This document shows positions 18,286 to 28,198 of a stretch of DNA of 64,000 nucleotides, one piece after another. A program made the position numbers and the translations under genes. Below the pieces are notes generated by a model, which was not told the DNA's origin, searched no databases, and saw only the letters and a program-made list of their open reading frames with translations. Position 1 is the stretch's first letter. Every line of letters starts with the position of its first letter. This DNA is from Algimonas arctica (GTDB lineage Bacteria > Pseudomonadota > Alphaproteobacteria > Caulobacterales > Maricaulaceae), in NCBI RefSeq assembly GCF_014652695.1, contig NZ_BMZH01000006.1, positions 62,001-126,000 on the forward strand, in the 5' to 3' direction.

Positions 18286-20232
18286 ATGACTGATACCTCC
18301 TATCCCGTACCTGCTGCGTTCGCTGCCAAGGCCAATCTCACGCCGGCTGACTATAAAACGCTCTATGATCGGTCGATCTCAGATCGAGACGGGTTTTTCG
18401 CTGAGCAAGCGAAACGGGTGCAATGGATGACGGCCCCGACCCATGTCGGGAGTTGGTCATTCGACAGTCCGGTTAAAATCGAATGGTATAAGGACGGCGT
18501 GCTCAACGTCACCGAAAGCTGCCTCGATCGTCATCTGGACGCGCGGGGTGATAAGGTCGCGATCATTTTCGAAGGCGACGAGCCGGGCGACAGCACGACC
18601 TACACCTATACCGAATTACACCGTGAAGTGTGTCGCTTTGCCAATGTGTTGCGGGACCGTGGGGCCAAAAAAGGCGACCGGATTACGATCTATATGCCGA
18701 TGATCCCGGAAGCCGCCTTTGCCATGCTCGCCTGTGCGCGCATCGGGGCTGTGCATTCCGTTGTCTTTGGCGGTTTCTCGCCGGACGCGCTGGCTGGACG
18801 AATTGTCGATTGTGACAGTACGCTCGTCATTACAGCCGACGAAGGTGTGCGCGGCGGGCGCAAAGTTCCGCTCAAGGTCAATGCTGACGCGGCGTGTGAA
18901 ATCGCCGCCAAAGCCGGTGTGACGGTCAAGACGCAGCTTGTCGTCCAGCGCACGGGCGCGACGATCGCGTGGCAAACGGGTCGCGATATCTGGCTGCACG
19001 AGGCGACGAAGACCGTTGTTGACGATTGCGATCCAGAGCCCATGAGCGCGGAAGACCCGCTGTTTATCCTCTATACGTCCGGCTCAACCGGACAGCCTAA
19101 GGGCGTGCTGCACACGTGCGGCGGCTATCTCGTCTGGGCGGCGATGACGCATGACTATGTATTCGATCTGAAAGAGGATGATGTCTATTGGTGTGCGGCC
19201 GATGTCGGTTGGGTCACGGGGCATACGTATATCGTCTATGGTCCACTCGCGAACGGGACGACGACAGTGATGTTCGAAGGGGTGCCGACCTACCCGGATG
19301 CCTCACGCTTTTGGCAAGTTTGCGACGATCATCAGGTCTCCTTGTTTTATACCGCGCCAACGGCCATTCGCGCATTGATGCGCGAAGGGGACGGGCCTGT
19401 TACCGCGACCTCGCGTAAAAGCCTGCGCCTGCTGGGCACAGTTGGAGAGCCGATAAACCCTGAAGCGTGGGATTGGTATTTCAACGTCATCGGCGAAACG
19501 CGCTGCCCGATTATTGATACATGGTGGCAAACGGAAACTGGCGGCGCGATGATCGTGCCGTTGCCGGGAACTGTCGATATGAAACCGGGGGCCGGAACGT
19601 TCCCAATGTTTGGTGTTGAGCCTGCGCTTGTCGATGCGGAGGGTCAAACCCTGCACGGCACCGCTGAGGGCAATCTCATTCTCAAGACCAGTTGGCCGGG
19701 TCAGATGCGCACGGTTTACGGCGACCATGCCCGCTTTGAGCAGACCTATTTCTCGACCTATCCCGGCAATTATTTCACTGGCGACGGGGCGCGCCGCGAC
19801 GCGGACGGTACGATTTGGATCACGGGCCGTGTTGACGATGTCATCAATGTCTCGGGGCACCGGATGGGCACGGCCGAAGTGGAAAGCGCGCTTGGCAGTC
19901 ATCCCGCCGTGGCCGAGAGCGCCGTCGTCGGATTTCCGCACGACATAAAGGGGCAGGGTATCTACGCCTATGTCACCATCATCGCAGGCGTGGACGCCAC
20001 GGATGAGCTCCGTCGTGATCTCGTCAAACATGTGCGCAAAGAAATCGGACCGATTGCAAGCCCGGATATGATCCAGTTTTCGTCTGGGCTGCCGAAAACG
20101 CGGTCCGGAAAAATTATGCGTCGCATCCTGCGTAAGATCGCCGCGAATGAGTATGGCAATCTCGGTGATACCAGCACGCTCGCGGACCCGAGCGTTGTCG
20201 AAGCGTTAATTGACGGGCGTGCGATCCTCTAG
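18286..20232 (+). CDS. acs: Acetyl-CoA synthetase
   Basis: A 648-residue ATP-dependent acetate:CoA ligase of the ANL superfamily, at full family length. The P-loop-like [11 protein letters not shown], the acetate-pocket tryptophan region [10 protein letters not shown], the TGDGARRD hinge and the C-terminal [11 protein letters not shown] with the regulatory, acetylatable lysine are all present. It converts acetate, ATP and CoA to acetyl-CoA, AMP and pyrophosphate in the cytosol. It lies downstream of the P450, so acetate assimilation or capture of short-chain products of hydrocarbon breakdown would fit; that link is inference from position only. Confidence 0.95.
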   Translation: MTDTSYPVPAAFAAKANLTPADYKTLYDRSISDRDGFFAEQAKRVQWMTAPTHVGSWSFDSPVKIEWYKDGVLNVTESCLDRHLDARGDKVAIIFEGDEPGDSTTYTYTELHREVCRFANVLRDRGAKKGDRITIYMPMIPEAAFAMLACARIGAVHSVVFGGFSPDALAGRIVDCDSTLVITADEGVRGGRKVPLKVNADAACEIAAKAGVTVKTQLVVQRTGATIAWQTGRDIWLHEATKTVVDDCDPEPMSAEDPLFILYTSGSTGQPKGVLHTCGGYLVWAAMTHDYVFDLKEDDVYWCAADVGWVTGHTYIVYGPLANGTTTVMFEGVPTYPDASRFWQVCDDHQVSLFYTAPTAIRALMREGDGPVTATSRKSLRLLGTVGEPINPEAWDWYFNVIGETRCPIIDTWWQTETGGAMIVPLPGTVDMKPGAGTFPMFGVEPALVDAEGQTLHGTAEGNLILKTSWPGQMRTVYGDHARFEQTYFSTYPGNYFTGDGARRDADGTIWITGRVDDVINVSGHRMGTAEVESALGSHPAVAESAVVGFPHDIKGQGIYAYVTIIAGVDATDELRRDLVKHVRKEIGPIASPDMIQFSSGLPKTRSGKIMRRILRKIAANEYGNLGDTSTLADPSVVEALIDGRAIL

Positions 20233-20273
20233 GCGCGTCGATTGATTCAGGGCGGGACGGCGTCAGTAGCGTT

Positions 20274-21272
20274 TTATTTTTCACCCAGATCTAGGCTCGT
20301 GATATTATTCATGGCTCTCTCGTCATAGTAGACGGTGACCTGTCGGCCGTTTCCAGCGACCAGTTCATCTGTAACAAATTCTTCGAAATAGGTGCGGTTA
20401 TCTTCTGCGTCTTCTAGGTAAAATGTTCCGGGCAGGTCACCCATAGTGACGGAGGCCTCTTGCATAATACCGCTCGCGGATTTGTAGTCCCGAAGCTCTT
20501 CACGGTTTTCTGTGCCATATAGAAAGCCGGACTCCAGCTCTACTTCGACAATGTTTAAGACCAAGTCGCTAGTATAGTTGACCGAAATTGTTTCGTTCAA
20601 ATGCGTGTAAAGCGCATTGGTGTCGACGGCCACCGCTTCAACATTTAGCGTGAAACTCGCGCGCATTTCACGTTTGGGAAATTCTAGGGTGATGGAATAA
20701 AACGGATAGGGCCCATCCTCGACAGCGGTCAAAATCCCGGTCTCCGTTAAAATGTCATCCGGATCGGCGTCGCCAAGGTCTTCATATTCTCCGGCATTTA
20801 GCGGGTTGGGAACGTATCGGTCTTCGAAGAATAACGTTCGTCCGTCTTTAAAGACGGTATATTGTGCCGGTGTGTTCAACTTTACCGTATAAATCTTATC
20901 TGTGTCTTGCCAGACATCAGCCTCGCTTTTGAAGAGTTGTACGGTGTCACCATTGGGCCTGAATAATTCAATCTGATCGGATGAGCCCACAATAAGATAG
21001 GCGATGGATGGGCTCTCCAAATCCTGCATATTTTCGAGTGGGATTCCGACTTCGAAGAGACGAACACATTCCTCGAGAGCTTCCGACCATGTGTAGCCCG
21101 CAGAGGGGATGCAGCCGTGGCTGTCACGGTCGCCACCCGTTTCTATAATATCAACAGTTGGGTTGGTCACATCCTTGATAGAAATATCACGCTCCGATTC
21201 GGGTGCGGCGGGGTTGCAGGCGGTCAGCGCGATAAAGAGTGAAATGGCGGAGAGCTGTGCGACAAATTTCAT
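20274..21272 (-). CDS. Putative lipoprotein with GCIPSAGYTW motif
   Basis: A 332-residue envelope lipoprotein (signal MKFVAQLSAISLF, lipobox LTAC near residue 19). After a short linker it has GCIPSAGYTWSEALEECVR, a Cys-pair motif of the form C-x-SAGY-W-x(5)-C that I associate, from memory only, with lipoproteins of unassigned function. The rest is beta-rich and acidic, with repeated short strands and no catalytic motif. The start at 21272 places the signal peptide correctly; the frame extends upstream to 21320. It is convergent with acs and divergent from the RND operon. Confidence 0.65.
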   Translation of the reverse strand: MKFVAQLSAISLFIALTACNPAAPESERDISIKDVTNPTVDIIETGGDRDSHGCIPSAGYTWSEALEECVRLFEVGIPLENMQDLESPSIAYLIVGSSDQIELFRPNGDTVQLFKSEADVWQDTDKIYTVKLNTPAQYTVFKDGRTLFFEDRYVPNPLNAGEYEDLGDADPDDILTETGILTAVEDGPYPFYSITLEFPKREMRASFTLNVEAVAVDTNALYTHLNETISVNYTSDLVLNIVEVELESGFLYGTENREELRDYKSASGIMQEASVTMGDLPGTFYLEDAEDNRTYFEEFVTDELVAGNGRQVTVYYDERAMNNITSLDLGEK

Positions 21273-21431
21273 ATTATTTCCGATCAAGAGCAATGTGTCG
21301 AAACTATCGCGGCCTGTCAAAACAGTTGTGAGGCGGCGTATGCCGCTTTCTGGTTATAGGCTTTCATTTTGACAAAAAAGCGGGGATTGTTTGGCGTAAC
21401 GGACATAAACGTTCATCAAAACTAGCACACA

Positions 21432-21461
21432 CGTTTTTCGATAAAACATTATTGAAAAACG
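21432..21461. promoter_or_regulatory. 30-bp palindrome upstream of the RND operon
   Basis: Arms CGTTTTTCGATAA and TTATTGAAAAACG flank AACA. The arms pair over 13 positions with one G-T wobble. It is centred about 76 bases before the adaptor start codon, in an AT-rich divergent intergenic region. It looks like a repressor operator (TetR-like in size) rather than a terminator because it lacks a GC-rich stem. Confidence 0.6.
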
Positions 21462-21522
21462 ATATGAAACTTGCTAAGCCTGCTCCTAAGACCTGGTGTG
21501 CCAACCGGGAAAGGAGAGACAA

Positions 21523-22800
21523 ATGGACGATTTCGACGCCCGGAATCCCGATTCCAACGCAAATATAGGCGGTGTTCCGCCGCGGAAAAAACCGCGAAAG
21601 CTGATGATTCTCAGGCTGTTGACCTTTGGGCTGCCCATCGTGGTGCTGGGGACGGCTGTGGGCGGGACGATCGCGATGAGCGCCTTTTCTCCTGAACCTG
21701 AAGAGACCGATACGCCGATTAAGGCGCTACCGGTACTCACCGCGTTGGCCAAATCAGACTCGGTCATGATGACGGTTAAGGCGCAAGGCGAAGTGCAACC
21801 ACGCACGGAAATTAATATTGTCAGTCAAGTCGGCGGACGGATTACCTATATGTCGCCAGATTATATTCAGGGCGGACGGTTCACGCGCGGCGATTTGTTA
21901 GTTCGGATCGATCCAGCCGAGTATAAGTTACGCGTGACGCAAGCGCGCGCCAATGTTTCGCAAGCCCAAACTGTCATCGCCCGCGAACAATCCGAATCGG
22001 ATTTAGCGCGGATAGATTGGGAAGATTTAGGGTCAGGCGGCACGCCGACGCCCCTGACTTTGCGCGAACCCCAAATGGCGGAAGCCGCGGCTCAATTAGA
22101 ATCAGCGAAGGCCCAATTGGCCGAAGCCGAGCTGCAACTCTCCCGCACGGAAATTCGGGCTCCATTTGATGGGCGCGTCACAGAACGACTTGTCGACGAA
22201 GGCGAATTTGTCGGCACGAATAGCCGTCTGGGCCGCATTTACGCGACCGATATTATGGATGTACGTTTGCCAATGACACAGACGGATTTGCGCGAAGCGG
22301 GCTTGTTCTTAGGCTACGAAGCCAAGGGAGACGCGGGTGTTCCCGTGCGCCTGACATTGACGTCGATTGGATCTGAGTCCGAATGGACTGGATACATCAC
22401 GCGCACCGATGGACGGTTTGATAGCCAGTCGCGCGTTCTGCATGTTTATGCCGAAGTCCGTAATCCGTTTGCTGATATCTCGAAAGGTCATCCACCCTTG
22501 GCCCCGGGCCTTTACGTCGATGCCGAAATTAACGGCCCTGTGATCAATAATGTGCTCACGATTCCGCGGGCCGCTCTGCGCGGGACATCGGATGTTTACG
22601 TCGCCAATAATGACGGCACGCTCAGCATTCGGACGGTTGAGGTGCAATCGTCGGACCGCACGAAAGCGGTTCTTCGTGGTGGCATCACCGCGGGCGACGC
22701 GGTGGTCACGTCCCCTATTCGTGGTGCTGCTGAAGGCATGAAGATCGAAGTTGTCGATCCGAACGCGCCAAAATCGAGCCCGACGACAGAGGGGGCATAA
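21523..22800 (+). CDS. RND efflux periplasmic adaptor (membrane fusion) subunit
   Basis: A 425-residue HlyD/AcrA-like adaptor. One N-terminal membrane anchor (LMILRLLTFGLPIVVLGTAV) is followed by a lipoyl half-motif (VKAQGEVQPRTEINIVSQVGG), a short alpha-helical hairpin rich in Gln and Ala, and the second lipoyl half (RTEIRAPFDGRVTERLVDEGEFV). Beta-barrel and membrane-proximal domains follow. It links the inner-membrane pump to an outer-membrane channel. The start was chosen at 21523 because AAGGAGAG lies five bases upstream. The pump gene begins four bases after its stop, so the two form one operon. No TolC-type gene is present. Confidence 0.92.
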   Translation: MDDFDARNPDSNANIGGVPPRKKPRKLMILRLLTFGLPIVVLGTAVGGTIAMSAFSPEPEETDTPIKALPVLTALAKSDSVMMTVKAQGEVQPRTEINIVSQVGGRITYMSPDYIQGGRFTRGDLLVRIDPAEYKLRVTQARANVSQAQTVIAREQSESDLARIDWEDLGSGGTPTPLTLREPQMAEAAAQLESAKAQLAEAELQLSRTEIRAPFDGRVTERLVDEGEFVGTNSRLGRIYATDIMDVRLPMTQTDLREAGLFLGYEAKGDAGVPVRLTLTSIGSESEWTGYITRTDGRFDSQSRVLHVYAEVRNPFADISKGHPPLAPGLYVDAEINGPVINNVLTIPRAALRGTSDVYVANNDGTLSIRTVEVQSSDRTKAVLRGGITAGDAVVTSPIRGAAEGMKIEVVDPNAPKSSPTTEGA

Positions 22801-22804
22801 GACC

Positions 22805-25800
22805 ATGAACGGTATCATTCGCTGGTGGGCCTCTAACCCGGTCGCTGCAAACCTTCTCATGATCATCTGCCTGATTGGCGGAATGGTCAGCTTTTTCACC
22901 ATTGAGCGCGAGCTTGAACCTTATGTGACCTTCCCTGGCGCGAACACGTTCGTTGCGTGGCCCGGTGCGTCACCGCAAGACGTAGAAGAACAGATTGTGG
23001 TGCGCATGGAAGAAGCGCTGTCCCAAGTCGATGGGATCAACCGTATGTGGGCTTTCGCGGGCGAAGGCGGCGGATCCGTCACCGTTGTGGGTCAAAATGG
23101 CGTGGATGAAGCCACTTTGATGGCGGACGTCACGCGCGCCATCGACGGGATCAATAATTTCCCACCGGCCGCCGAAGAGCCGCAAGTCAATATTTTTAGA
23201 AATCAGGATGAAATGATCCGCTTGGCCGTCACAGGCGATGACACTGTGTCCGAGCGTGACCTCAAACGCTTTGCCGAACAAACGCGCCGCGATGTGGGCT
23301 TGCTTGGGTTTGTGCCGTCCGTTGATCTGTTTGGCGTGCGAAGCGAAGAAGTCTCAATCGAAGTGTCCGAAGATGCGCTGCGTAAATATAGTCTGACCTT
23401 TAGCGATGTCGCCGCCGCCGTGCGCGGGACGTCCGTCAATAGTTCGTCGGGGCGCGTCCGGACCGAAGTCGGGTCCGTCCAACTCCGCACGCGTAATCAA
23501 GCGGACAGCCAAGAGGATTTCGAGAATATCATCATCCGGCAAGAGCCGGGCGGGGCCGTCATCCGCGTGCGGGATGTCGCGACCGTTATTGATGGGTTTG
23601 AAGAGGTGAACTTGCTGGCCACCGTCAATGGCGAGCGAACCATTCTTGTTCAGGTCATGAGCGGTCCGAGCATGGATATTCTCAAGATGTCCAAAAATGT
23701 GAACGACTATGTCGACAAAATGTCCGCTGACTTACCGCCGGGTATGGCCATAACGGTCTGGAACGATGCGGCGGAAGACTATTCCGGTCGGATCAACTCC
23801 ATTGCCTATAACTTCCTAACGGGTCTGTTGCTGGTGTGCTTGACGCTGATGTTGTTCTTGCGCCCCAAAATTGCGCTCTGGGTGTCGGCGGGTATTGCGA
23901 CCGCGTTTCTGGGCGGGTTGGCACTGTTACCCTTGTTCGACGTGTCGTTGAACATGATCTCGACCTTCGCCTTCCTATTGGTGATCGGGGTCATCGTCGA
24001 TGATGCGATCATTGTCGGCGAGGCGATCCATTTCAAAACGGAAGAGGGTGAGACGGGCCTAGACGCCGCCGTGAACGGCACGAATATGGTCATTAAACCG
24101 GTCATCTTCGCCGTGCTGACGACGATGATTTTCTTTGCGCCTTGGATGTATCTCTCCGGCGGGACGAGCGAATTTACTCGCGCGATTTCGTTGGTGGTGA
24201 TCCTCGCCTTGTTCTTCTCTTTGGTCGAATCACTGTTAATCCTTCCGGCTCACTTGGCGCATCTAAAGCCTGTGGATCCGAAAAATCCGATCACAAAAGT
24301 GCAAGCCAAAATCGCCAATAGTCTGACGTTTGTGGCGGAACGGATTTATCGTCCGGTGATGACGGCGGCGCTGCGTCGGCGCTATCTGACAGCGTCAATC
24401 TTTGTCGGGATCATGATCCTCTGCGTAGGGCTTGTGTCCAACGGATTGGTGAAATCCGTATTCTTCCCACAGGGCGAATCCGATCAAATCGACATCTCAG
24501 TCGAATTGCCCGAGGGGACGCCTTATTCGCGCACACTCGAAGTCTTGGCGCAAATTCAAGACGCGGAGCATGCGCTGCAAGAAGAGATTGCGGCCACAGA
24601 TGGGGAGTTGATCGAGAACTGGTACACGCGATCTCGCGATAACAATGTGCTCGCCCTCGTCAAACTCGTCCCGCCGGAATCCCGGGCCCTGAAAATCAGT
24701 GAGGCCGCAGACCGTCTTCGTGAGTTGATCGGGGAGGTGCCGGACGCCGAAACAATTTCGGTGAACTATGGCGACGATAATAACGGCCCTGCGATCCAAT
24801 ATGTCCTGAATGCCAAGTCGTTTGAGGATCTCAATGCGGCGGCGGACGATCTGATGGCGCAATTGCGTAGCTATGACGGCGTTTATAATGTCGTCAATGA
24901 TATGCAGAGCGCGACCGAGGAGGTGCAATTTGACCTCCGCCCCGGTGCGGAAGCTTTGGGCATCACGACGGCGGATGTTTCGCGTCAAATCCGTCAGGGG
25001 TTCTTCGGTGAAGAAGTCCAGCGCTTGCCGCGCGACGGCGAAGATGTGCGGGTCTATGTCCGCTATCCTCGCTCAGACCGGGAATCGCTCGATTTCCTCA
25101 ATGGTGTGCGGATCCGGGCTGCGGATGGCCGTGAAGTGCCTTTGCAATCGGTCGCGCAATTGCGGTTCGAACCCGGCACAAACCGGATTTTACGCCGCGA
25201 ACGTCAACGCGCTGTCGTCATTTCCGCCGAAGTCGAAGAAGAGCGGATCGACGAAATCCGGACCGCATTGGATGATGAGTTCTTCGACACGTTCGAGCAG
25301 GATCACCCGACTGTGACTCGTGGAAATATTGGTCGCGCCCAAGGCGAAGCGGAAATGCAGCAGGAGCTTTTGATCCTGTTCATGATCGCGATTGGGACGG
25401 CTTACTTCCTCGTTGCCGTGTCGTTCCGCTCTTATGCCGAGCCGATTTTGATCCTGCTGGCGGCGATCCCGTTCTGCTATTGCGGGATGATTATGGGCCA
25501 CCTTGTCATGGGCTACACCATGTCGCTGCTCTCGATGCTCGGGATGTTCGCGGCGGCCGGTGTGGCGGTGAACGATAACCTCGTGCTGCTTGATTACGTG
25601 CATAAACTCCGCGACCCAAAAAGACCGGGGGGGGCCATGAGCGGGGCAGAAGCATTAGTCGAGGCTGGCGTGCGTCGCTTCCGGCCGATCCTGCTAACGT
25701 CCCTGACGACCTTTGTCGGCTTGTTGCCGCTGTTGATGGAGAAATCCTTGCAAGCACAATGGTTGATCCCGATCGGCATTAGCCTCGCGTTCGGTGTCTT

Positions 25801-25954
25801 CTTCGCTTTGTTCGTGACGTTGTTCTTCGTGCCGGCGCTCTACGGCATTGGCGCGGACATCCGCCGCTACTTCATCTATATGCTCAAAGGTCGCGAGCAG
25901 GAGAAATTTTCCGCCCCGCTTAACCGGGATGTAGGAATCGTGCCCGCTGAATAG
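22805..25954 (+). CDS. RND efflux transporter permease subunit
   Basis: A 1049-residue inner-membrane pump of the AcrB/MdtB-like HAE family: twelve membrane helices and two large periplasmic loops, at normal length. The proton-relay aspartates appear in helix 4 as VIGVIVDDAIIVGEAIHF, and GVAVNDNLVLLDYVHKL is the matching segment in the second half. It uses the proton gradient to export small hydrophobic compounds; substrate unknown. It begins just after the adaptor stop. The chosen start (MNGIIRWWASNPVAANLL) is the canonical RND beginning; a longer frame overlapping the adaptor is spurious. A strong terminator closes the operon. Confidence 0.94.
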   Translation: MNGIIRWWASNPVAANLLMIICLIGGMVSFFTIERELEPYVTFPGANTFVAWPGASPQDVEEQIVVRMEEALSQVDGINRMWAFAGEGGGSVTVVGQNGVDEATLMADVTRAIDGINNFPPAAEEPQVNIFRNQDEMIRLAVTGDDTVSERDLKRFAEQTRRDVGLLGFVPSVDLFGVRSEEVSIEVSEDALRKYSLTFSDVAAAVRGTSVNSSSGRVRTEVGSVQLRTRNQADSQEDFENIIIRQEPGGAVIRVRDVATVIDGFEEVNLLATVNGERTILVQVMSGPSMDILKMSKNVNDYVDKMSADLPPGMAITVWNDAAEDYSGRINSIAYNFLTGLLLVCLTLMLFLRPKIALWVSAGIATAFLGGLALLPLFDVSLNMISTFAFLLVIGVIVDDAIIVGEAIHFKTEEGETGLDAAVNGTNMVIKPVIFAVLTTMIFFAPWMYLSGGTSEFTRAISLVVILALFFSLVESLLILPAHLAHLKPVDPKNPITKVQAKIANSLTFVAERIYRPVMTAALRRRYLTASIFVGIMILCVGLVSNGLVKSVFFPQGESDQIDISVELPEGTPYSRTLEVLAQIQDAEHALQEEIAATDGELIENWYTRSRDNNVLALVKLVPPESRALKISEAADRLRELIGEVPDAETISVNYGDDNNGPAIQYVLNAKSFEDLNAAADDLMAQLRSYDGVYNVVNDMQSATEEVQFDLRPGAEALGITTADVSRQIRQGFFGEEVQRLPRDGEDVRVYVRYPRSDRESLDFLNGVRIRAADGREVPLQSVAQLRFEPGTNRILRRERQRAVVISAEVEEERIDEIRTALDDEFFDTFEQDHPTVTRGNIGRAQGEAEMQQELLILFMIAIGTAYFLVAVSFRSYAEPILILLAAIPFCYCGMIMGHLVMGYTMSLLSMLGMFAAAGVAVNDNLVLLDYVHKLRDPKRPGGAMSGAEALVEAGVRRFRPILLTSLTTFVGLLPLLMEKSLQAQWLIPIGISLAFGVFFALFVTLFFVPALYGIGADIRRYFIYMLKGREQEKFSAPLNRDVGIVPAE

Positions 25955-25980
25955 GCGATGATCTTAGGACTCAAACAAAG

Positions 25981-26013
25981 CGCCGCCCTCCTCATGGATG
26001 GGCGGCGTTTTTT
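25981..26013 (+). terminator. Intrinsic terminator of the RND operon
   Basis: CGCCGCCC and GGGCGGCG form a perfect 8-bp GC stem around an 11-base loop, followed by six T. Confidence 0.9.
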
Positions 26014-26176
26014 GTGTCGATAACTGGGTCTCGGTCAGGGCTAAATTCCGGGCGAATTCCTTAGCAACAGTCTGATAAACCCGTCTCGCCACTTTACAGG
26101 GCGTGTGCGCTGTTTAGGGAATCCGAATAGACCCGAAAACGGGCTATGCGGCCTCAAAAAGGCCAAGGGGAATTGC

Positions 26177-28105
26177 ATGAAACGATTTTTGCTGGGAACG
26201 ACCTTGATTGCGCTGGGCGCGGTTACACTCACGGGCTGTTCGCCTGACACCGTTGCACCGGAGACAGACACGAAAACGGAGGCCCCCGTTGTGAAGGCGG
26301 CCTCGGCCGATCGTGCGGCGCCGAACCCGACCCGCAATGTCTATTTTGGCGAAACGCACGTTCATACGAAGAACAGTTTTGATGCTTATATCTTCAATGT
26401 CCGCGCGACGCTGGATGACGTCTATGATTTTGCCAAGGGCAAGCCTCTAACCCATCCGGGCGGGTTTGAAATGCGCTTGGATGGCCCGCCACTCGACTTT
26501 GCAGCGGCGACTGATCATGGGGCCTATCTCGGCGTGCTCCCGGCGTTGAATGACCCTGAAAACCCTCTGTCCGAACTAGACATCGCACAGGGCTTATTCG
26601 GCACAGACTCCCAGACCATCATCAATGCGTTTCAAAAGATCGGCGCGTCTGTACGGTCCGGGACGCCCTATGACGAAATCTATGATCGCGATGTGATTGA
26701 TAATACCTGGGCCCGGGTCATTTCGACGGCGGATAAACATTATGAACCCGGTGTGCTGACGACGTTCGCAGGCTATGAATACACGGCTGTGACGACACGG
26801 TCTGAGTTTGGCGATACGTTTGGCGGCGGTAATTTGCACCGTAACGTGTTGTTTGAAAACACGGCCCCAAATCGGCTTTTCTCTGTGCTCGATAGTCCAA
26901 ACCCCGAAGAGCTTTGGGACTGGATGGATACGCAGCGTGCCGAGGGGCACGATTCATTGGCGATCCCGCATAATTCCAATGTGTCTGACGGGCGTATGTT
27001 TGCAATGGATGCCTATGACGGATCACCGCTGACGCCCGCGGCGGCGCAGCAACGTCTGCGCAACGAACCTGTTGTTGAGGTGACACAAGTCAAAGGCACA
27101 TCGGAAACCCATCCCATGCTTTCGCCCAATGATGAATTTGCCAGTTTTGAAATTTATGAGAGCTTGCTCAGTGTTTATCAAAAAGGTGAAGTCAAAGGCA
27201 GCTATGTACGAGAAGCGCTGGCCAACGGGCTGGGCATAGAAGCGAAACTCGGCGTAAACCCGTTTAAGTTTGGTATGATCGGCGCGTCTGATTCCCATGT
27301 TGCGGGCGGCGCGTTTGCGGAGTCAGATTACTGGTCCAAAGTCGGTATTGTCGATGCCTCAGCCGAAGACCGCGGCGCAGTGCCGCCCGGTGGCGGACCG
27401 AGCTGGGACGGCGTCGAGCGTGACGCGAATGCAGAATATTGGTTTTCCCGCTGGGCTGCATCGGGCTTAGCCGCCGTATGGGCCGAAGAAAATACGCGCG
27501 AAGCGATCTTCGATGCCATGCGCCGCCGCGAAACCTATGCCACGTCTGGTCCGCGCATTCGCTTGCGGGTCTTTGGTGGCACGGACTTTGATGACGCGAT
27601 GCTGAGCGCCGCAGATATGACGACACAAGCCTATGCGCGCGGCGTGCCGATGGGCGGCGAATTAGGCGGCGGGGAAAGCGCCTCAGACGGAACAACGCAA
27701 CTGCTGATCCATGCGGCCAAAGACCCGCGCGGCGCCAATTTACAGCGGGTTCAGGTCATAAAGGTTTGGCATGACGGCGCAGCGCAAGAGCGTCTGTGGG
27801 ACGTGGCGTGCTCAGACGGACTATCCCCCGTTGAGGGCCGATGCCCGGATAATGGCGCGAGCGTCAATCTGGACACGTGTGAGCATTCTGCTGACGTTGG
27901 CGCGGGCGAGATTAAAACCGTCTGGACCGATCCAGAGTTTGATGCCGCGATGAACGCCGCTTATTACGTGCGCGTGCTCGAAAACCCCACCTGTCGTTGG
28001 TCAACGTGGCAGGCCAATCAAGCGGGCGTAGACCGTCATCCGGACCGTCCGGCGACTGTGCAGGAACGGGCCTATAGCTCGCCAATTTGGTATAGCGCGA
28101 AATAA
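26177..28105 (+). CDS. DUF3604 domain lipoprotein (PHP-like metal-dependent fold)
   Basis: A 642-residue envelope lipoprotein (lipobox LTGC near residue 21, then a Thr/Glu/Ala linker) carrying a DUF3604 domain over nearly its whole length. Family hallmarks visible: YFGETHVHTKNSFDAY with an HxH pair, DFAAATDHGAYLG, IPHNSN, and IGASDSHVAGG, which together resemble the metal ligands of PHP phosphoesterases. Four late cysteines (ACSDG, RCPD, DTCEH, PTCRW) could form disulfides, which fits a periplasmic enzyme. No reaction is established for the family as far as I know. It heads a collinear set with a parvulin, a HupE protein and a TraB/GumN protein. Confidence 0.85.
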   Translation: MKRFLLGTTLIALGAVTLTGCSPDTVAPETDTKTEAPVVKAASADRAAPNPTRNVYFGETHVHTKNSFDAYIFNVRATLDDVYDFAKGKPLTHPGGFEMRLDGPPLDFAAATDHGAYLGVLPALNDPENPLSELDIAQGLFGTDSQTIINAFQKIGASVRSGTPYDEIYDRDVIDNTWARVISTADKHYEPGVLTTFAGYEYTAVTTRSEFGDTFGGGNLHRNVLFENTAPNRLFSVLDSPNPEELWDWMDTQRAEGHDSLAIPHNSNVSDGRMFAMDAYDGSPLTPAAAQQRLRNEPVVEVTQVKGTSETHPMLSPNDEFASFEIYESLLSVYQKGEVKGSYVREALANGLGIEAKLGVNPFKFGMIGASDSHVAGGAFAESDYWSKVGIVDASAEDRGAVPPGGGPSWDGVERDANAEYWFSRWAASGLAAVWAEENTREAIFDAMRRRETYATSGPRIRLRVFGGTDFDDAMLSAADMTTQAYARGVPMGGELGGGESASDGTTQLLIHAAKDPRGANLQRVQVIKVWHDGAAQERLWDVACSDGLSPVEGRCPDNGASVNLDTCEHSADVGAGEIKTVWTDPEFDAAMNAAYYVRVLENPTCRWSTWQANQAGVDRHPDRPATVQERAYSSPIWYSAK

Positions 28106-28198
28106 AGGTTTATCCCCGGTCTCGCGGGCCGGGGCGTGCTTTCGCAGTGCCGTCTTTCTCGCTAAAGTGAGAAGGCTTTATATGCAGGAAATATTGTT

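Noticed and set aside
28114-28134. CCCCGG...CCGGGG hairpin between the DUF3604 and parvulin genes read as a terminator
   Set aside because: No T-run follows and the downstream genes would be cut from any promoter I can see; more likely an intercistronic hairpin.
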